Part shown: in pieces, positions 8,366 to 17,664 of the stretch
How the letters are laid out: the number at the start of each line of letters is the position of its first letter
How positions within the stretch are numbered: position 1 is the first letter of the stretch
NCBI GenBank assembly: GCA_021736505.1
Contig: JAIPFU010000005.1
Coordinates: forward strand, 1-35,804
DNA: 35,804 nt
Reading direction: 5' to 3'
Source of the DNA: Spirochaetia bacterium
Lineage (GTDB): Bacteria > Spirochaetota > Spirochaetia > PWKH01
The notes under the pieces: model-generated
The model's database searches: none
What the model was told of the DNA's origin: nothing
What the model saw: the letters and a program-made list of their open reading frames with translations, nothing else
Position numbers and translations under genes: made by a program

Positions 8366-8550
8366 TGATAAACTTTTCCTTTTCTAGTAAAAATGCTATT
8401 GTAAAGAACATTTAATAATAGATTTTTCATAGTTTTCTATTTGAAAAGCTGTATTTTGGTTTTATATTAAAAAGAACTTGATTTCAGAAATGTATAGCTT
8501 ATGCAGATCGGGCTGAAGGGTAATGGTATAATTAAGGGGGCAAAATTAGC

Positions 8551-9792
8551 GTGGATTCTGAAAAACTAATTGTAGGCTTAGATATTGGTTCAACAAAAAT
8601 TTGTGCTGTTGCTGCTGGTTTTACCGATTATGGTGAACTGGAAATAGTTCATACAAGTGAGCTTCCCTCAGAAGGAATACGTGCAGGCGTTATTATTAAC
8701 ATTGAGACTGCCATGAAAATCATTCAGCAGGTAATTGAATATATAGAGCTGGATACAGGAAAAGAAGTTTCAAATGTAGTAACAGGGATCAGCGGTCAGC
8801 ATATTGAGTGTACAATTTCTGAAGGTGTTGTTGGAATAAGCAGTAAGGACAATGAGATACACTCAAATGATATTGTTCGCTCCATGGAAGTTGCTAGAGC
8901 AATAGATATTCCCCTGGATAAGGAAATAATACATACCTTAGTTCAGGATTTTACAATTGACGGCAGAAGCGGTATTAAAGATCCCATAGATATGATTGGA
9001 CATCGCTTGGAAACTAAAGTGATGATTGTTACCGGAGATGTAACTGTTTCTCAGAATTTGCGGAAATGTGTAAATCGTGCAGGGTACAAGGCGAAAAAAA
9101 TGGTTCTTCAGCAGCTTGCAGATTCTGAAGCTGTACTAACTCATGAAGAACGTGATATGGGTACTTTGCTCATTGATATCGGCGGTGGGATGACAAATAT
9201 GATTGGATTCCATGGTGGTGCTCCTGTATATGTAGGCGGTATTGGAATTGGCGGAAATCAAGTAACTTCAGATTTGGTGTACATACTTAATAAGCCGTAT
9301 GATCTAATTGAGAAGATAAAGCAGGAGTATGGCTGCTGTTATGAGGATTTATTGGATGGAGATGAGAGTTTTACCATTCCACCAGTCAGTGGATGGGCCT
9401 CAGTGAGAATGCCGCGAAAAGAGTTGTGCAAAATAATTGAGCCCCGGGTTGCAGAAATTTTTTCTTTGTTAAAAACAATGCTTCTGAAAAACAACATTAT
9501 GAATCAATTTGGAGGCGGTATCGTTTTAACTGGCGGGGGGGCACTCATGCCTGGTACAGTAGAACTTGCAAGTGAAATATTTAATTTACCTGTTCGCTTA
9601 GGAATACCCAAAAATATACTTGGCCTTGAAGACAGTTTTGCATCCCCTCAGTATGCAACGGCGCTCGGCTTAGTTCTCTATGAATCAAAAAAACATGTTA
9701 AGAGAAATAAAGATATTGATGAAGAAAAGACACAAGAAAAGAAAAATGGTTTCGGCAGGAAAGTAAAAGATTTTTTCAATATGCTGTTTTAG
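8551..9792 (+). CDS. ftsA: Cell division protein FtsA
   Basis: Actin-like ATPase that tethers FtsZ to the membrane and recruits the divisome. The 413-residue protein shows the phosphate 1 loop [12 protein letters not shown] at the N terminus, phosphate 2 [12 protein letters not shown], the adenosine motif [12 protein letters not shown], and a C-terminal amphipathic membrane-targeting helix ([10 protein letters not shown]) after a charged linker. The start is GTG at 8551 with AAGGGGG (8534-8540) upstream. It follows ftsW after a 195-base gap, where most bacteria, and as I recall other spirochaetes, have ftsQ/divIB. Confidence 0.95.
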   Translation: MDSEKLIVGLDIGSTKICAVAAGFTDYGELEIVHTSELPSEGIRAGVIINIETAMKIIQQVIEYIELDTGKEVSNVVTGISGQHIECTISEGVVGISSKDNEIHSNDIVRSMEVARAIDIPLDKEIIHTLVQDFTIDGRSGIKDPIDMIGHRLETKVMIVTGDVTVSQNLRKCVNRAGYKAKKMVLQQLADSEAVLTHEERDMGTLLIDIGGGMTNMIGFHGGAPVYVGGIGIGGNQVTSDLVYILNKPYDLIEKIKQEYGCCYEDLLDGDESFTIPPVSGWASVRMPRKELCKIIEPRVAEIFSLLKTMLLKNNIMNQFGGGIVLTGGGALMPGTVELASEIFNLPVRLGIPKNILGLEDSFASPQYATALGLVLYESKKHVKRNKDIDEEKTQEKKNGFGRKVKDFFNMLF

Positions 9793-9836
9793 CATGTTAC
9801 TGCCTATTATCCTTTAAGAATAGATATGGAGGAATT

Positions 9837-11045
9837 ATGAATTTAGAAATATTACACGATGAGAGAATGTATAACTCAGATAAATCTACTCCCACAGTAA
9901 TACGTGTATTAGGAGTAGGCGGAGGCGGTGGAAACGCTGTTAACAGAATGATAGCCGCTGGATTAAAAAAAGTTGAGTATGTAGCTATGAATACAGATAT
10001 TCAAGCTCTTCAGCGTTCTCATGCCGAAACAAAACTCCCTTTAGGTACTGAACTTACCGGCGGTCTAGGGGCAGGAGGAGTACCGGAAGTCGGAGAACAG
10101 GCTGCTGATGAATCAAGGGAAGATATAAAAGCTCTTCTGAAAGATACTGATATGGCTTTTATTACAGCTGGGATGGGAGGCGGCACAGGAACTGGTTCTG
10201 CACCGATAGTTGCTGAGGTTGCCAAGGAAATGAATGCTCTCACGGTTGCTGTAGTAACTACTCCTTTTTTATTTGAAGGCCGGAAGAAAATGAAACTTGC
10301 CGAAGAAGGGATAGAAAAACTCAGGAAGCAGGTGGATACGCTAATAATCATTCCCAACCAGTATCTATTAAAAATTGTTGAAAAAGATACTCCCATTAAG
10401 CAAGCTTTCCACTTAGCTGATGATGTATTAAGACAGGGTGTTCAGGGAATAAGTGAACTTATTACTGAACCAGGAGAAATAAATATTGATTTTGCTGATG
10501 TGAGAACGGTCATGAAAGGCCGAGGGGATGCCTTAATGGGAATTGGAGTAGGCGAAGGTGAAAATAGATCTATTGATGCTGCAACATCTGCTATAAATAA
10601 CCCACTTCTTGAAAATGCACGAATTGAAGGAGCAAAGGGTATTCTCGTCAATGTTACCGGCGGAGATGATTTAACACTTAAGGAATATCAGGATGTAGTG
10701 GAAATAATTACTAATAATTCAGATGATGATGCTCTCGTAATTGCCGGTCAATCATACAACCCTGATCTTGGTGACCGGTTAAAAGTTACAGTGATTGCAA
10801 CGGGCTTCAATCGGGAAAATGATAAAGTTGATGAACTTGAACAAGAGAATGATCAGCCCTCGGATGATTACCATGATTCCAGGAAACAGAAGCGTGAACC
10901 TGTAGAGGAAAAAGATGAGGTCGTAACCATAGAACGATGGCAGGATCTGCAGAGAAAACTGAAAAAACAGAATGGAATTCCAGAGGATATATCCTACCCT
11001 GCTGTTTTACGGTATCGGAAAGCACGGGGTGAAGAAGACGCTTAA
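9837..11045 (+). CDS. ftsZ: Cell division GTPase FtsZ
   Basis: Tubulin homologue that forms the Z ring. It has the N-terminal [13 protein letters not shown] loop, the tubulin signature [10 protein letters not shown], the PFLFEGRKK region, the T7-loop segment [12 protein letters not shown] and the C-terminal core domain. After residue about 330 comes an acidic/basic linker of some 45 residues. The C-terminal peptide reads [13 protein letters not shown], where the usual consensus is D-IPxFLR; the core Pro, Leu and Arg positions are kept. Start ATG 9837 has GGAGG seven bases upstream. FtsA, its membrane tether, is the preceding gene. Confidence 0.97.
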   Translation: MNLEILHDERMYNSDKSTPTVIRVLGVGGGGGNAVNRMIAAGLKKVEYVAMNTDIQALQRSHAETKLPLGTELTGGLGAGGVPEVGEQAADESREDIKALLKDTDMAFITAGMGGGTGTGSAPIVAEVAKEMNALTVAVVTTPFLFEGRKKMKLAEEGIEKLRKQVDTLIIIPNQYLLKIVEKDTPIKQAFHLADDVLRQGVQGISELITEPGEINIDFADVRTVMKGRGDALMGIGVGEGENRSIDAATSAINNPLLENARIEGAKGILVNVTGGDDLTLKEYQDVVEIITNNSDDDALVIAGQSYNPDLGDRLKVTVIATGFNRENDKVDELEQENDQPSDDYHDSRKQKREPVEEKDEVVTIERWQDLQRKLKKQNGIPEDISYPAVLRYRKARGEEDA

Positions 11046-11057
11046 TGCTTTATTATT

Positions 11058-11978
11058 ATGATTAAAGATAAGCTGCTCTTAAAAAATTATGAGAATTATC
11101 TTCTAGTGGAATTGAGGCTTTCATCAAGTACGGTTCATGCATATTGTAATGAATTATCTGCCTTGGTTCATTTTTTGGATAAGTCTCCACCAGAAAAAGA
11201 AAAGGACTCTGCAGATCTAGCCACTTTAAAGAGTGATGATCTCATCAATTTCATTGTTCAAAGAAAAGCTTCTGGTAACCTGAAAAGAGCTTCCATCTCA
11301 AAGGTGATTACGGCTCTTCGTTCATTCTATGGATTTTTGATAGATGAGGGGGTTCGGACGGATAATCCTGCAGCACGGATTGAATCGCCCGGAAAAGAAT
11401 TCAGGATTCCCGATATTCTTGATTCTGAAGATATTGAAGCATTATTTAAAGTTATTCCTACGGATAATGCTTTGGGAATTCGTGATCGCGCTCTTTTTGA
11501 GCTTGTGTATTCCTGCGGACTCCGAATTTCAGAAGCCTGCAGTGTTCGATTTTCAAAACTTTTTTTGGATGAGAAAATTCTGAGAATCACTGGTAAGGGG
11601 AATAAGGAGCGAATTGTTCCTTTGGGGAATGCGGCGGTTTACTGGATTAAAACCTATAAAGATTCTATTCGTAATCAGATGAATGTGAATTCAGAGTATC
11701 TTTTTATTAATAAAAGAGGGAAGTCTCTTACAAGACAAGCGGTCTGGAAGCGTTTTCATTTATACACAGAAAAAATTGGAATTTCTTCAAAAGTTCATAA
11801 CTTAAGGCATGCCTATGCCTCTCATATGCTGCAGGGAGGTGCAGATTTACGGGTAGTCCAGGAACTCTTAGGTCATTCTGATATTCAAACGACACAAATT
11901 TACACACATATTCATACCGGAGAGCTACAGGGGAAACATCATCTGTATCATCCAGAAAATAAAATAGGTAGAAAATAA
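11058..11978 (+). CDS. Tyrosine recombinase, XerC/XerD family (first copy)
   Basis: A 306-residue tyrosine recombinase with an N-terminal SAM-like core-binding domain (about 1-100) and a C-terminal catalytic domain. The full active set is visible: Arg in CGLRISEA, Lys in GKGNKERIVPL, His and Arg in HNLRHAYASHML, His in LGHSDIQTTQ, and Tyr in IYTH. Length and motifs fit chromosome-dimer resolvases acting at dif. It begins 12 bases after the ftsZ stop with no clear ribosome site, so it is probably read from the division operon. Whether it is XerD or XerC cannot be settled by eye; the second copy at 13026 sits in the codV/xerC position, so this one may be XerD. Confidence 0.85.
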   Translation: MIKDKLLLKNYENYLLVELRLSSSTVHAYCNELSALVHFLDKSPPEKEKDSADLATLKSDDLINFIVQRKASGNLKRASISKVITALRSFYGFLIDEGVRTDNPAARIESPGKEFRIPDILDSEDIEALFKVIPTDNALGIRDRALFELVYSCGLRISEACSVRFSKLFLDEKILRITGKGNKERIVPLGNAAVYWIKTYKDSIRNQMNVNSEYLFINKRGKSLTRQAVWKRFHLYTEKIGISSKVHNLRHAYASHMLQGGADLRVVQELLGHSDIQTTQIYTHIHTGELQGKHHLYHPENKIGRK

Positions 11979-12001
11979 AAAAATTATAAAAATTCCTCAA
12001 A

Positions 12002-12030
12002 ACATGAAGTAAAAATTCATTTCTTCATGT
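12002..12030. repeat. Inverted repeat between recombinase gene and dprA
   Basis: ACATGAAG (12002-12009) and CTTCATGT (12023-12030) form an 8-base stem with a 13-base loop, just before the dprA start. No T tract follows. It could attenuate read-through from the division operon; no firm function. Confidence 0.4.
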
Positions 12031-12040
12031 CATATATTAT

Positions 12041-13039
12041 ATGAAGGAAGAAAAAAAATATGTACGTTTATGTATTTCTTTGCTGCCGGGCCTTACTTGC
12101 AAGGAAAAATGGGAAGTTGAAAGAAACATCAATTACGAACGTTCTTTTATCAATTTGCATATAGAAGACATCAGTACGCTAATCCAAAGAGATTACAAGA
12201 GTAAACGGTTTTTTCCTGAAAAAATACTAACCGAAGCGGATGAAATCCTTAATACTGTCCAAAAACGTGGGTATCAATTTATTCACTTTCTTGATAGCTC
12301 TTATCCTCCCCAGTTAAGGGAAATATACAATCCGCCCTACCTCTTGTATGCCTGGGGGGAGCTTTGCGAACAGTCAATGCCTTCTATCAGCATAGTCGGG
12401 ACTAGGCGATCCACCGAAAAAGCAGATATCGCTGCGTTTGGAATGGGCTTGGAGTGCGCTTATGCGGGTATACCTGTTGTATCAGGCCTTGCTGCAGGGA
12501 TTGATAGCGCTTCACATCGTGGCGCCGTAAGTGCAGACGGAGTATCACTTGCAGTCATGGGAAGCGGCTTGGATAATATTTATCCGCAATGCAATAGTAA
12601 GCTTGCAGAAAAAATGGTGAGTAAAGGAGGATGCATTTTAAGTGAATTTATACCCAAAGAAAAGCCTCTTCGCTATAATTTCCCTAAAAGAAATAGAATA
12701 ATAAGCGGTTTATCTCGAAGCACTATTGTCATTCAGGCTCCGGAAAAATCAGGCTCTCTTATTACAGCTGATTATGCTTTGGAACAGGGGCGTGATGTAT
12801 TTATTCACGAAACAGGAACTTCTCATAGATTTTACGATGGTACAAAAAGACTTGCCGAAGAGGGGGCTCCGGTTATATCTTCTATCAAAGAAGTTTTTGA
12901 AAACTGGGCATGGAATGTAGAAAAGTATCGTCAAGTAGCGTACCATTATCCTGCCGAAATACAGCAAAGTGAATTAATTAAGAAAGAAATTAAAGGGGAA
13001 ATCATTAGATACCGAAGAGGTTGGTTTGAAAGAATTTAA
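12041..13039 (+). CDS. dprA: DNA-processing protein DprA/Smf
   Basis: Rossmann-fold single-strand DNA binding protein that loads RecA on incoming DNA in competent bacteria and is also conserved in non-competent ones. Motifs of the family are IVGTRRSTEKA, VVSGLAAGIDSASHRGA, MGSGLDNIYP, NFPKRNRIISGLS and EKSGSLITADYALEQGRDVF. The N-terminal part (about 1-80) is a degenerate SAM/HhH-like region. The protein ends soon after the Rossmann fold and seems to lack the C-terminal winged-helix (DML1-like) domain found in many homologues. A GAAGGAAG site near the start supports ATG 12041. Its 3' end overlaps the next gene by 14 bases. Confidence 0.92.
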   Translation: MKEEKKYVRLCISLLPGLTCKEKWEVERNINYERSFINLHIEDISTLIQRDYKSKRFFPEKILTEADEILNTVQKRGYQFIHFLDSSYPPQLREIYNPPYLLYAWGELCEQSMPSISIVGTRRSTEKADIAAFGMGLECAYAGIPVVSGLAAGIDSASHRGAVSADGVSLAVMGSGLDNIYPQCNSKLAEKMVSKGGCILSEFIPKEKPLRYNFPKRNRIISGLSRSTIVIQAPEKSGSLITADYALEQGRDVFIHETGTSHRFYDGTKRLAEEGAPVISSIKEVFENWAWNVEKYRQVAYHYPAEIQQSELIKKEIKGEIIRYRRGWFERI

Positions 13040-13940
13040 TGAACTAGTTGAACACTACTTACAATATCTAAAAGAGGTTCGCAATCTTTCTGCAAGAACC
13101 ACTGTATCTTATAAGCAGGATTTGATAAAATTTAAAAATTTCCTGCATATCAATGGAATTGATATTCAGAATACGGATAAGCAAATCATACGAGCTTTTT
13201 TTGGAGAGCTTCAAAAGGAAAAGCTTTCATCCTCTACGGTGAACCGAATAATATCAGCTTTAAAGGGTTTTTTTTCCTATCTTGTAAGGTATGAGTATAT
13301 TAATAATAATCCAGTTGAACGGGTAAAAAGCATTAAAGGAAGCAGAAAACTCCCTTCTGTACTGACTTTGGAAGAGATCCACCTTCTTCTTAATGCTCCT
13401 GATAATTCTTTCCAGGGGATAAGGGATGCCTCCCTTTTCCAGATTTTTTACTCAACTGGCTGCAGATTATCAGAACTGACTGCTATGAATGAAGATGATC
13501 TTGATATTAATAAAGGCTTTATTCTAGTTCATGGGAAAGGGAATAAAGACCGCTTTGTATATTTAACTGAACCTGCAAAGGCTGTTCTTAAGCAGTATTT
13601 GTCTTTTAAACATACATATCTGCAAACTAATAAGGTGTACATGAATGAAGAAAAAGCTTTAATAATTAATACACGGGGCAAAAGAATAACAGCACAGGGA
13701 GTACATTACATTTTCAAGAAATATACTGATCAGCTCCAACTGAACAAACATATTACTCCCCATACCTTGCGTCATACCTTTGCAACGCATATTCTTGATA
13801 ATGATGCCGGTATTCGTGTTGTACAAGAGCTTTTAGGGCATGAGAATATTTCAACAACTCAGATTTATTCTCATGTAGGTATTGAACGTCTAAAAAAGGT
13901 ATATGAAAAAACACATCCGCATGGAAGGAGAAAGAAATGA
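13026..13940 (+). CDS. xerC: Tyrosine recombinase XerC-type (second copy)
   Basis: A 304-residue tyrosine recombinase. The catalytic residues are complete: Arg in [12 protein letters not shown], Lys in [23 protein letters not shown], His in [11 protein letters not shown], and Tyr in IYSH. The start is TTG 13026 inside the end of dprA, with GAAGAGG (13014-13020) upstream; no in-frame ATG is near. Directly upstream of hslV it occupies the place of codV (xerC) in Bacillus (dprA-topA-trmFO-codV-clpQ-clpY), with topA and trmFO missing between. It is clearly different in sequence from the first copy, so the two could form a XerC/XerD pair. Confidence 0.88.
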   Translation: MKEFNELVEHYLQYLKEVRNLSARTTVSYKQDLIKFKNFLHINGIDIQNTDKQIIRAFFGELQKEKLSSSTVNRIISALKGFFSYLVRYEYINNNPVERVKSIKGSRKLPSVLTLEEIHLLLNAPDNSFQGIRDASLFQIFYSTGCRLSELTAMNEDDLDINKGFILVHGKGNKDRFVYLTEPAKAVLKQYLSFKHTYLQTNKVYMNEEKALIINTRGKRITAQGVHYIFKKYTDQLQLNKHITPHTLRHTFATHILDNDAGIRVVQELLGHENISTTQIYSHVGIERLKKVYEKTHPHGRRKK

Positions 13941-14467
13941 GTTTTCATGGAACAACAATACTTGCTGTGAAAAAAGATGGGAAAACAGCAATGGCAGGAG
14001 ATGGTCAAGTTACATTAGGAAATACCATTATAAAAGGTAACGCAAAAAAAATTCGTAAACTGTATGATGGGAAAATTATGGCTGGTTTTGCCGGAGCAAC
14101 AGCTGATGCATTTACCCTGCTGGAAAAATTTGAAGGAAAAGTTAAGGAGCATGGCGGTGATATTACGCGTGCGGCAGTGGAAGTTGCAAAAGAGTGGAGA
14201 ATGGATAAGGCTCTTCAAAAGCTTGAAGCTATGATGCTGGTAGCAGATAAAGAGAAAATATTGTTAATATCCGGAACAGGCGATGTCCTTGAACCGGAAG
14301 AACAAGCTATTGCCATTGGTTCAGGTGGAACGTATGCTCTTGCTTCAGCAAAAGCTTATATTGATGCATCAGACTTGGCTGCATCCGAAATAGCTTTACG
14401 CTCTTTAAAAATAGCTTCGAGCATATGTATTTATACGAATAATAATATATTACTGGAGGAATTGTAG
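13937..14467 (+). CDS. hslV: ATP-dependent protease subunit HslV (ClpQ)
   Basis: Proteasome beta-like peptidase that forms a double hexamer capped by HslU. The 176-residue protein starts [11 protein letters not shown] and has the [25 protein letters not shown] and [11 protein letters not shown] blocks of the family. In E. coli the mature protein begins with the catalytic Thr of TTI. Here that Thr (residue 6) is preceded by MSFHG, resembling Bacillus ClpQ (MSSFHATTI), which as I recall uses an N-terminal Ser. Either Ser2 or a processed Thr6 could be the nucleophile. ATG overlaps the xerC stop by four bases. hslU follows after one base. Confidence 0.95.
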   Translation: MSFHGTTILAVKKDGKTAMAGDGQVTLGNTIIKGNAKKIRKLYDGKIMAGFAGATADAFTLLEKFEGKVKEHGGDITRAAVEVAKEWRMDKALQKLEAMMLVADKEKILLISGTGDVLEPEEQAIAIGSGGTYALASAKAYIDASDLAASEIALRSLKIASSICIYTNNNILLEEL

Positions 14468-14468
14468 A

Positions 14469-15869
14469 ATGGACAAAATCAATTTAGATGAAATGGCTCC
14501 TAAAGAAATAGTCCAGCAGCTGAATAAATATATAATTGGACAAGATAAAGCAAAAAAATCTGTTGCAATAGCTCTAAGAAACAGAGTGAGAAGAAAGAAA
14601 TTGTCACAAGATTTGAGGGAAGAGATTGCTCCAAAAAATATTATCATGATAGGGCCTACAGGGGTTGGAAAAACTGAAATTGCCAGGAGACTATCTAAAT
14701 TATGCGGTGCTCCTTTTATTAAAGTTGAAGCAACAAAATTTACAGAAGTAGGTTATGTAGGCCGCGATGTGGAATCCATGGTCAGGGATCTCATGAGAAT
14801 TGCGCTGAACATGGTAAAAAATGAACTCGCTGAAAAAGTTAGGGATGAGGCAGAAAAAATTGCTGAAGAAAAACTTCTTGATCTGCTTCTTCCTGGAGTA
14901 TCAAAAAGAAAGAGCGATAAAAGTACTGAAAATAGTAGTGAAAAACAGAATAATCTCATAACACAGACGCATTCCGTTTCGGAAGAGGCAAATTCTGATA
15001 CACGTGAGAAGTTCAGGAAAATGCTTAGAGAAGGTAAACTGGATGAAAGACAGATAGATGTGGAAGTGTCAAAGAAGAAGAACCAAGGAATTGAGATTTT
15101 TTCCGGTGGTAATATGGAGGATATACAGTCAGCTATATCCAGTCTTGGAAGTATGTTCGGAAGCAATAAGAAGAAAAAACATGTTTCTGTTGAACAGGCT
15201 AAAGAAATTCTTCTTGAAGAAGAGATGAGTAAATTGATTGATGATGATCAGGCTACGGAAATTGCAAAAGAGCGCGTGGAGGAGATGGGGATCATTTTTG
15301 TTGATGAAATTGACAAAGTTACATCAAAAAACAGTTCTAGTGGGGTAGATGTATCCAGAGAAGGTGTTCAGAGGGATATTCTGCCAATAGTTGAGGGTGC
15401 AAAAATAAACACAAAGTACGGAATTGTTGATACCTCTCATATTCTTTTCATTGCAGCTGGGGCTTTTCATATAAGCAAACCTTCTGACCTCATTCCTGAA
15501 CTGCAGGGGAGATTCCCGCTTCGGGTAGAACTTGATAATCTACAAAGCGGAGATTTTTTCAGGATACTGACAGAGCCTGAGAATTCTCTCACAAAACAGT
15601 ATCGTGCACTTATGGAGACTGAAAATGTAAAAATTGAGTTCAAGGAAGATGCTCTGAAGCGGCTCAGCCAAATTGCGGAAGATGTAAATGCTAAAACAGA
15701 AAATATTGGTGCTAGACGGCTTCATACAATAATGGAGTTGCTTCTTGAGGATATTTCGTATACTGCTGTGGAATTAAAAGGCCAGACTATCCCAATAACT
15801 GAAGAATATGTAAACGAAAAACTTGCTAGCGTTGTGGAAGACCGCGATTTAAGTCGATATATCTTGTAA
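14469..15869 (+). CDS. hslU: ATP-dependent protease ATPase subunit HslU (ClpY)
   Basis: AAA+ unfoldase that feeds proteins to HslV. Motifs in order are KYIIGQDKAKKSVAIALRNR (N-domain), Walker A GPTGVGKTE, the pore/VGYVGRDVES segment, a charged variable I-domain (about 135-260), Walker B IIFVDEIDKV, the LQGRFPLRVEL sensor 1/arginine finger region and GARRLHTIME (sensor 2). It ends DLSRYIL, matching the conserved C-terminal tail that docks on HslV. The start has GGAGG (14456-14460). Length of 466 is normal for the family. Confidence 0.96.
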   Translation: MDKINLDEMAPKEIVQQLNKYIIGQDKAKKSVAIALRNRVRRKKLSQDLREEIAPKNIIMIGPTGVGKTEIARRLSKLCGAPFIKVEATKFTEVGYVGRDVESMVRDLMRIALNMVKNELAEKVRDEAEKIAEEKLLDLLLPGVSKRKSDKSTENSSEKQNNLITQTHSVSEEANSDTREKFRKMLREGKLDERQIDVEVSKKKNQGIEIFSGGNMEDIQSAISSLGSMFGSNKKKKHVSVEQAKEILLEEEMSKLIDDDQATEIAKERVEEMGIIFVDEIDKVTSKNSSSGVDVSREGVQRDILPIVEGAKINTKYGIVDTSHILFIAAGAFHISKPSDLIPELQGRFPLRVELDNLQSGDFFRILTEPENSLTKQYRALMETENVKIEFKEDALKRLSQIAEDVNAKTENIGARRLHTIMELLLEDISYTAVELKGQTIPITEEYVNEKLASVVEDRDLSRYIL

Positions 15870-15920
15870 ATATATATACATACATTGCATGATAGTAATC
15901 AATTTGAATTCTTAAATATG

Positions 15921-15961
15921 GAGCTGAAAGTAAATTCCTAATTAATATCTACTTTCAGCTC
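15921..15961. terminator. Possible bidirectional hairpin between hslU and the PBP gene
   Basis: A perfect 12-base inverted repeat (15921-15932, GAGCTGAAAGTA, and 15950-15961) with a 17-base loop lies between two convergent genes. One arm is inside the last codons of the PBP gene. T tracts are weak on both sides, so efficiency is unclear, but the position is right for stopping both transcripts. Confidence 0.5.
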
Positions 15962-17599
15962 ATTTATTAGCTTTCTAAGATATGGAACCACAACGGAACT
16001 TCCATAAATCTCCCCTGATTTGGGGTTGTCTGCTGCAATATAGACAATGTATTGTGGTTTTTTATATGGAAAAATAGCTAAACATGAAGAAAGATAACGT
16101 TCTTTAGAGTATTCACCAGTTTCAGTACTCATTAACTGGGCTGTTCCTGTTTTAGCAGCGATGGTAAAATCTTCATTCTGCAAACCGTGGGCTGTTCCGC
16201 CCTGTTCTACTGCGGCTGTCATATAATCCAGAATACGTTCAGCTGTCTTTTTTGAGATTGCTGAGCCTAACTCAATACGGGTAGTATCTTTAACAGTAGT
16301 ATCTTTAGTATCTTTAAAATCAGAAGAATTATTTGATTCAATTCTTTTAACAAGATTAGGTTTCAGCAGTACTCCATTATTTGTCAAAGCAGTTGCTGCA
16401 GTGGCAATTTGTATGGCAGTTACGCCGGATTCCTGTCCAAAAGCTATGGTTGGTTTACTTCTGGAAGACCAATTGTCAGGATGAGGAAGAATGCCGGATG
16501 TTTCTTCAGTTAGAGGCAAGCCTGTTCTGGCAGAAAAACCAAAATTTAAAAGTGAATTATAAAAAAAACTGTCAGAAACTTGTAATGCATAATTTGCAAT
16601 AGCTCCGTTGCAGGAGTACTTGATTACTTCGCGGGGCCCTACATTCCCATGGGGATGAACACAATTTACTGTTATGCGGGATCCATTATCCAGTTCAAGC
16701 AGAGAACTTCCATCACAGAAAAAACGTGAATTCAGATCTGCCTGTCCGCTTTCTAGAATAGCAGCAAGGGAAAATACTTTAAACACGGAGCCGGGCTCGT
16801 ACATTAATGAAACAGTTCTATTTCTCAACGCTTCTTCAGAAGCTTTTCTATAATTGTTTAGATCAAAAACAGGAAAAGAACTCATTGCGAGTATATCACC
16901 GTTATCGGCATCCATAACAATACCGGAAATCCCATCAGGAGAGTGATCTAAATATAGTTCTAAAAGAGCTTTATGCAAATTTTTCTGAATATTCATATCC
17001 AGTGTAAGGGATATGTCATCTCCGAATGTAACAGCAGAAGACGGGTTTGGAAGGGGATAGAGTTGATCATTAAAAAAGTATTCAAGACCAGTAAGGCCTT
17101 GGTTGTCAATATTCACAAAACCAATAGTTTGTGCGGCCAGTTCATGAAAAGGATAGTATCTGCCGTAGGCTTTTTCAAAATAAATACCTGAGATTTCGTT
17201 TTTCTGTAATTCATTCTCAATCGCCTTTTTTTCTTCCTGGCTTAATCCTCTTTTTATATAGAGAAACCCTTGTGTACTCTTCAGCCTTTTTAATAGATTT
17301 TCGGCGGGTTCCTCAAGTGATTCAGCTAATAACTCAGCAGTTTTACTAAAATCGTTTATTGCAGGAATCCAAGCTGTAAGTGAATATGATGGAACTTCCG
17401 TGGCAATAAGGGTATTATTTCTATCGTATATACTTCCTCTTATAACACGTTCATTTATCGAAAGAGTATAATCATTTTCCTGCACTGGAGCAGCTTTTGC
17501 GGTCATGTTGTAGGCAAATAGGATTAGTATAAATAAAGCGAAAGAGAATGTGAGAATGAGAAAGAAATAGTAAATTTTATTATTTCCTCTGGTATCCAT
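15938..17599 (-). CDS. Class B penicillin-binding protein (FtsI/PBP2-type transpeptidase)
   Basis: A 553-residue peptidoglycan DD-transpeptidase with a single N-terminal membrane anchor (about residues 9-31), a dimerisation module with RVIRGSIYDRN (typical of class B PBPs) and a C-terminal transpeptidase domain. The active-site motifs are complete: SVFK (near residue 270), SCN (near 330) and KTGTAQ (near 480). There is no C-terminal PASTA domain. In many bacteria ftsI lies between ftsL and murF. That slot is empty here and this gene lies 10 kb downstream, so it is the likely partner of FtsW, though a PBP2/elongation role cannot be excluded. A short KDT-rich run (about residues 428-439) comes from three 9-base repeats. 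It is divergent from the LysM/LytM gene. Confidence 0.88.
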   Translation of the reverse strand: MDTRGNNKIYYFFLILTFSFALFILILFAYNMTAKAAPVQENDYTLSINERVIRGSIYDRNNTLIATEVPSYSLTAWIPAINDFSKTAELLAESLEEPAENLLKRLKSTQGFLYIKRGLSQEEKKAIENELQKNEISGIYFEKAYGRYYPFHELAAQTIGFVNIDNQGLTGLEYFFNDQLYPLPNPSSAVTFGDDISLTLDMNIQKNLHKALLELYLDHSPDGISGIVMDADNGDILAMSSFPVFDLNNYRKASEEALRNRTVSLMYEPGSVFKVFSLAAILESGQADLNSRFFCDGSSLLELDNGSRITVNCVHPHGNVGPREVIKYSCNGAIANYALQVSDSFFYNSLLNFGFSARTGLPLTEETSGILPHPDNWSSRSKPTIAFGQESGVTAIQIATAATALTNNGVLLKPNLVKRIESNNSSDFKDTKDTTVKDTTRIELGSAISKKTAERILDYMTAAVEQGGTAHGLQNEDFTIAAKTGTAQLMSTETGEYSKERYLSSCLAIFPYKKPQYIVYIAADNPKSGEIYGSSVVVPYLRKLINELKVDIN

Positions 17600-17664
17600 G
17601 TAGAAAATATATTAATATCAATTAAGAGTATTGTCGATAGATAATAATATACAAGTTGAGTACT

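Noticed and set aside
8524..8532. TGGTATAAT, an extended -10 box just before ftsA
   Set aside because: Transcription from it would begin inside the ftsA ribosome site (8534-8540), and no -35 box is present. Probably chance in AT-rich DNA.
10019..10396. Open frame of 125 codons antisense to ftsZ
   Set aside because: Shadow of the glycine- and alanine-rich ftsZ core; no independent support.
11058..13940. Tyrosine recombinases considered as integrases of a mobile element
   Set aside because: No attachment-site repeats, excisionase or cargo are seen; both lie in a conserved core gene order and have Xer-type length.
14753..15166. Open frame of 137 codons antisense to hslU
   Set aside because: Serine/phenylalanine-rich product typical of the reverse strand of a charged coding region; no ribosome site or family signature.
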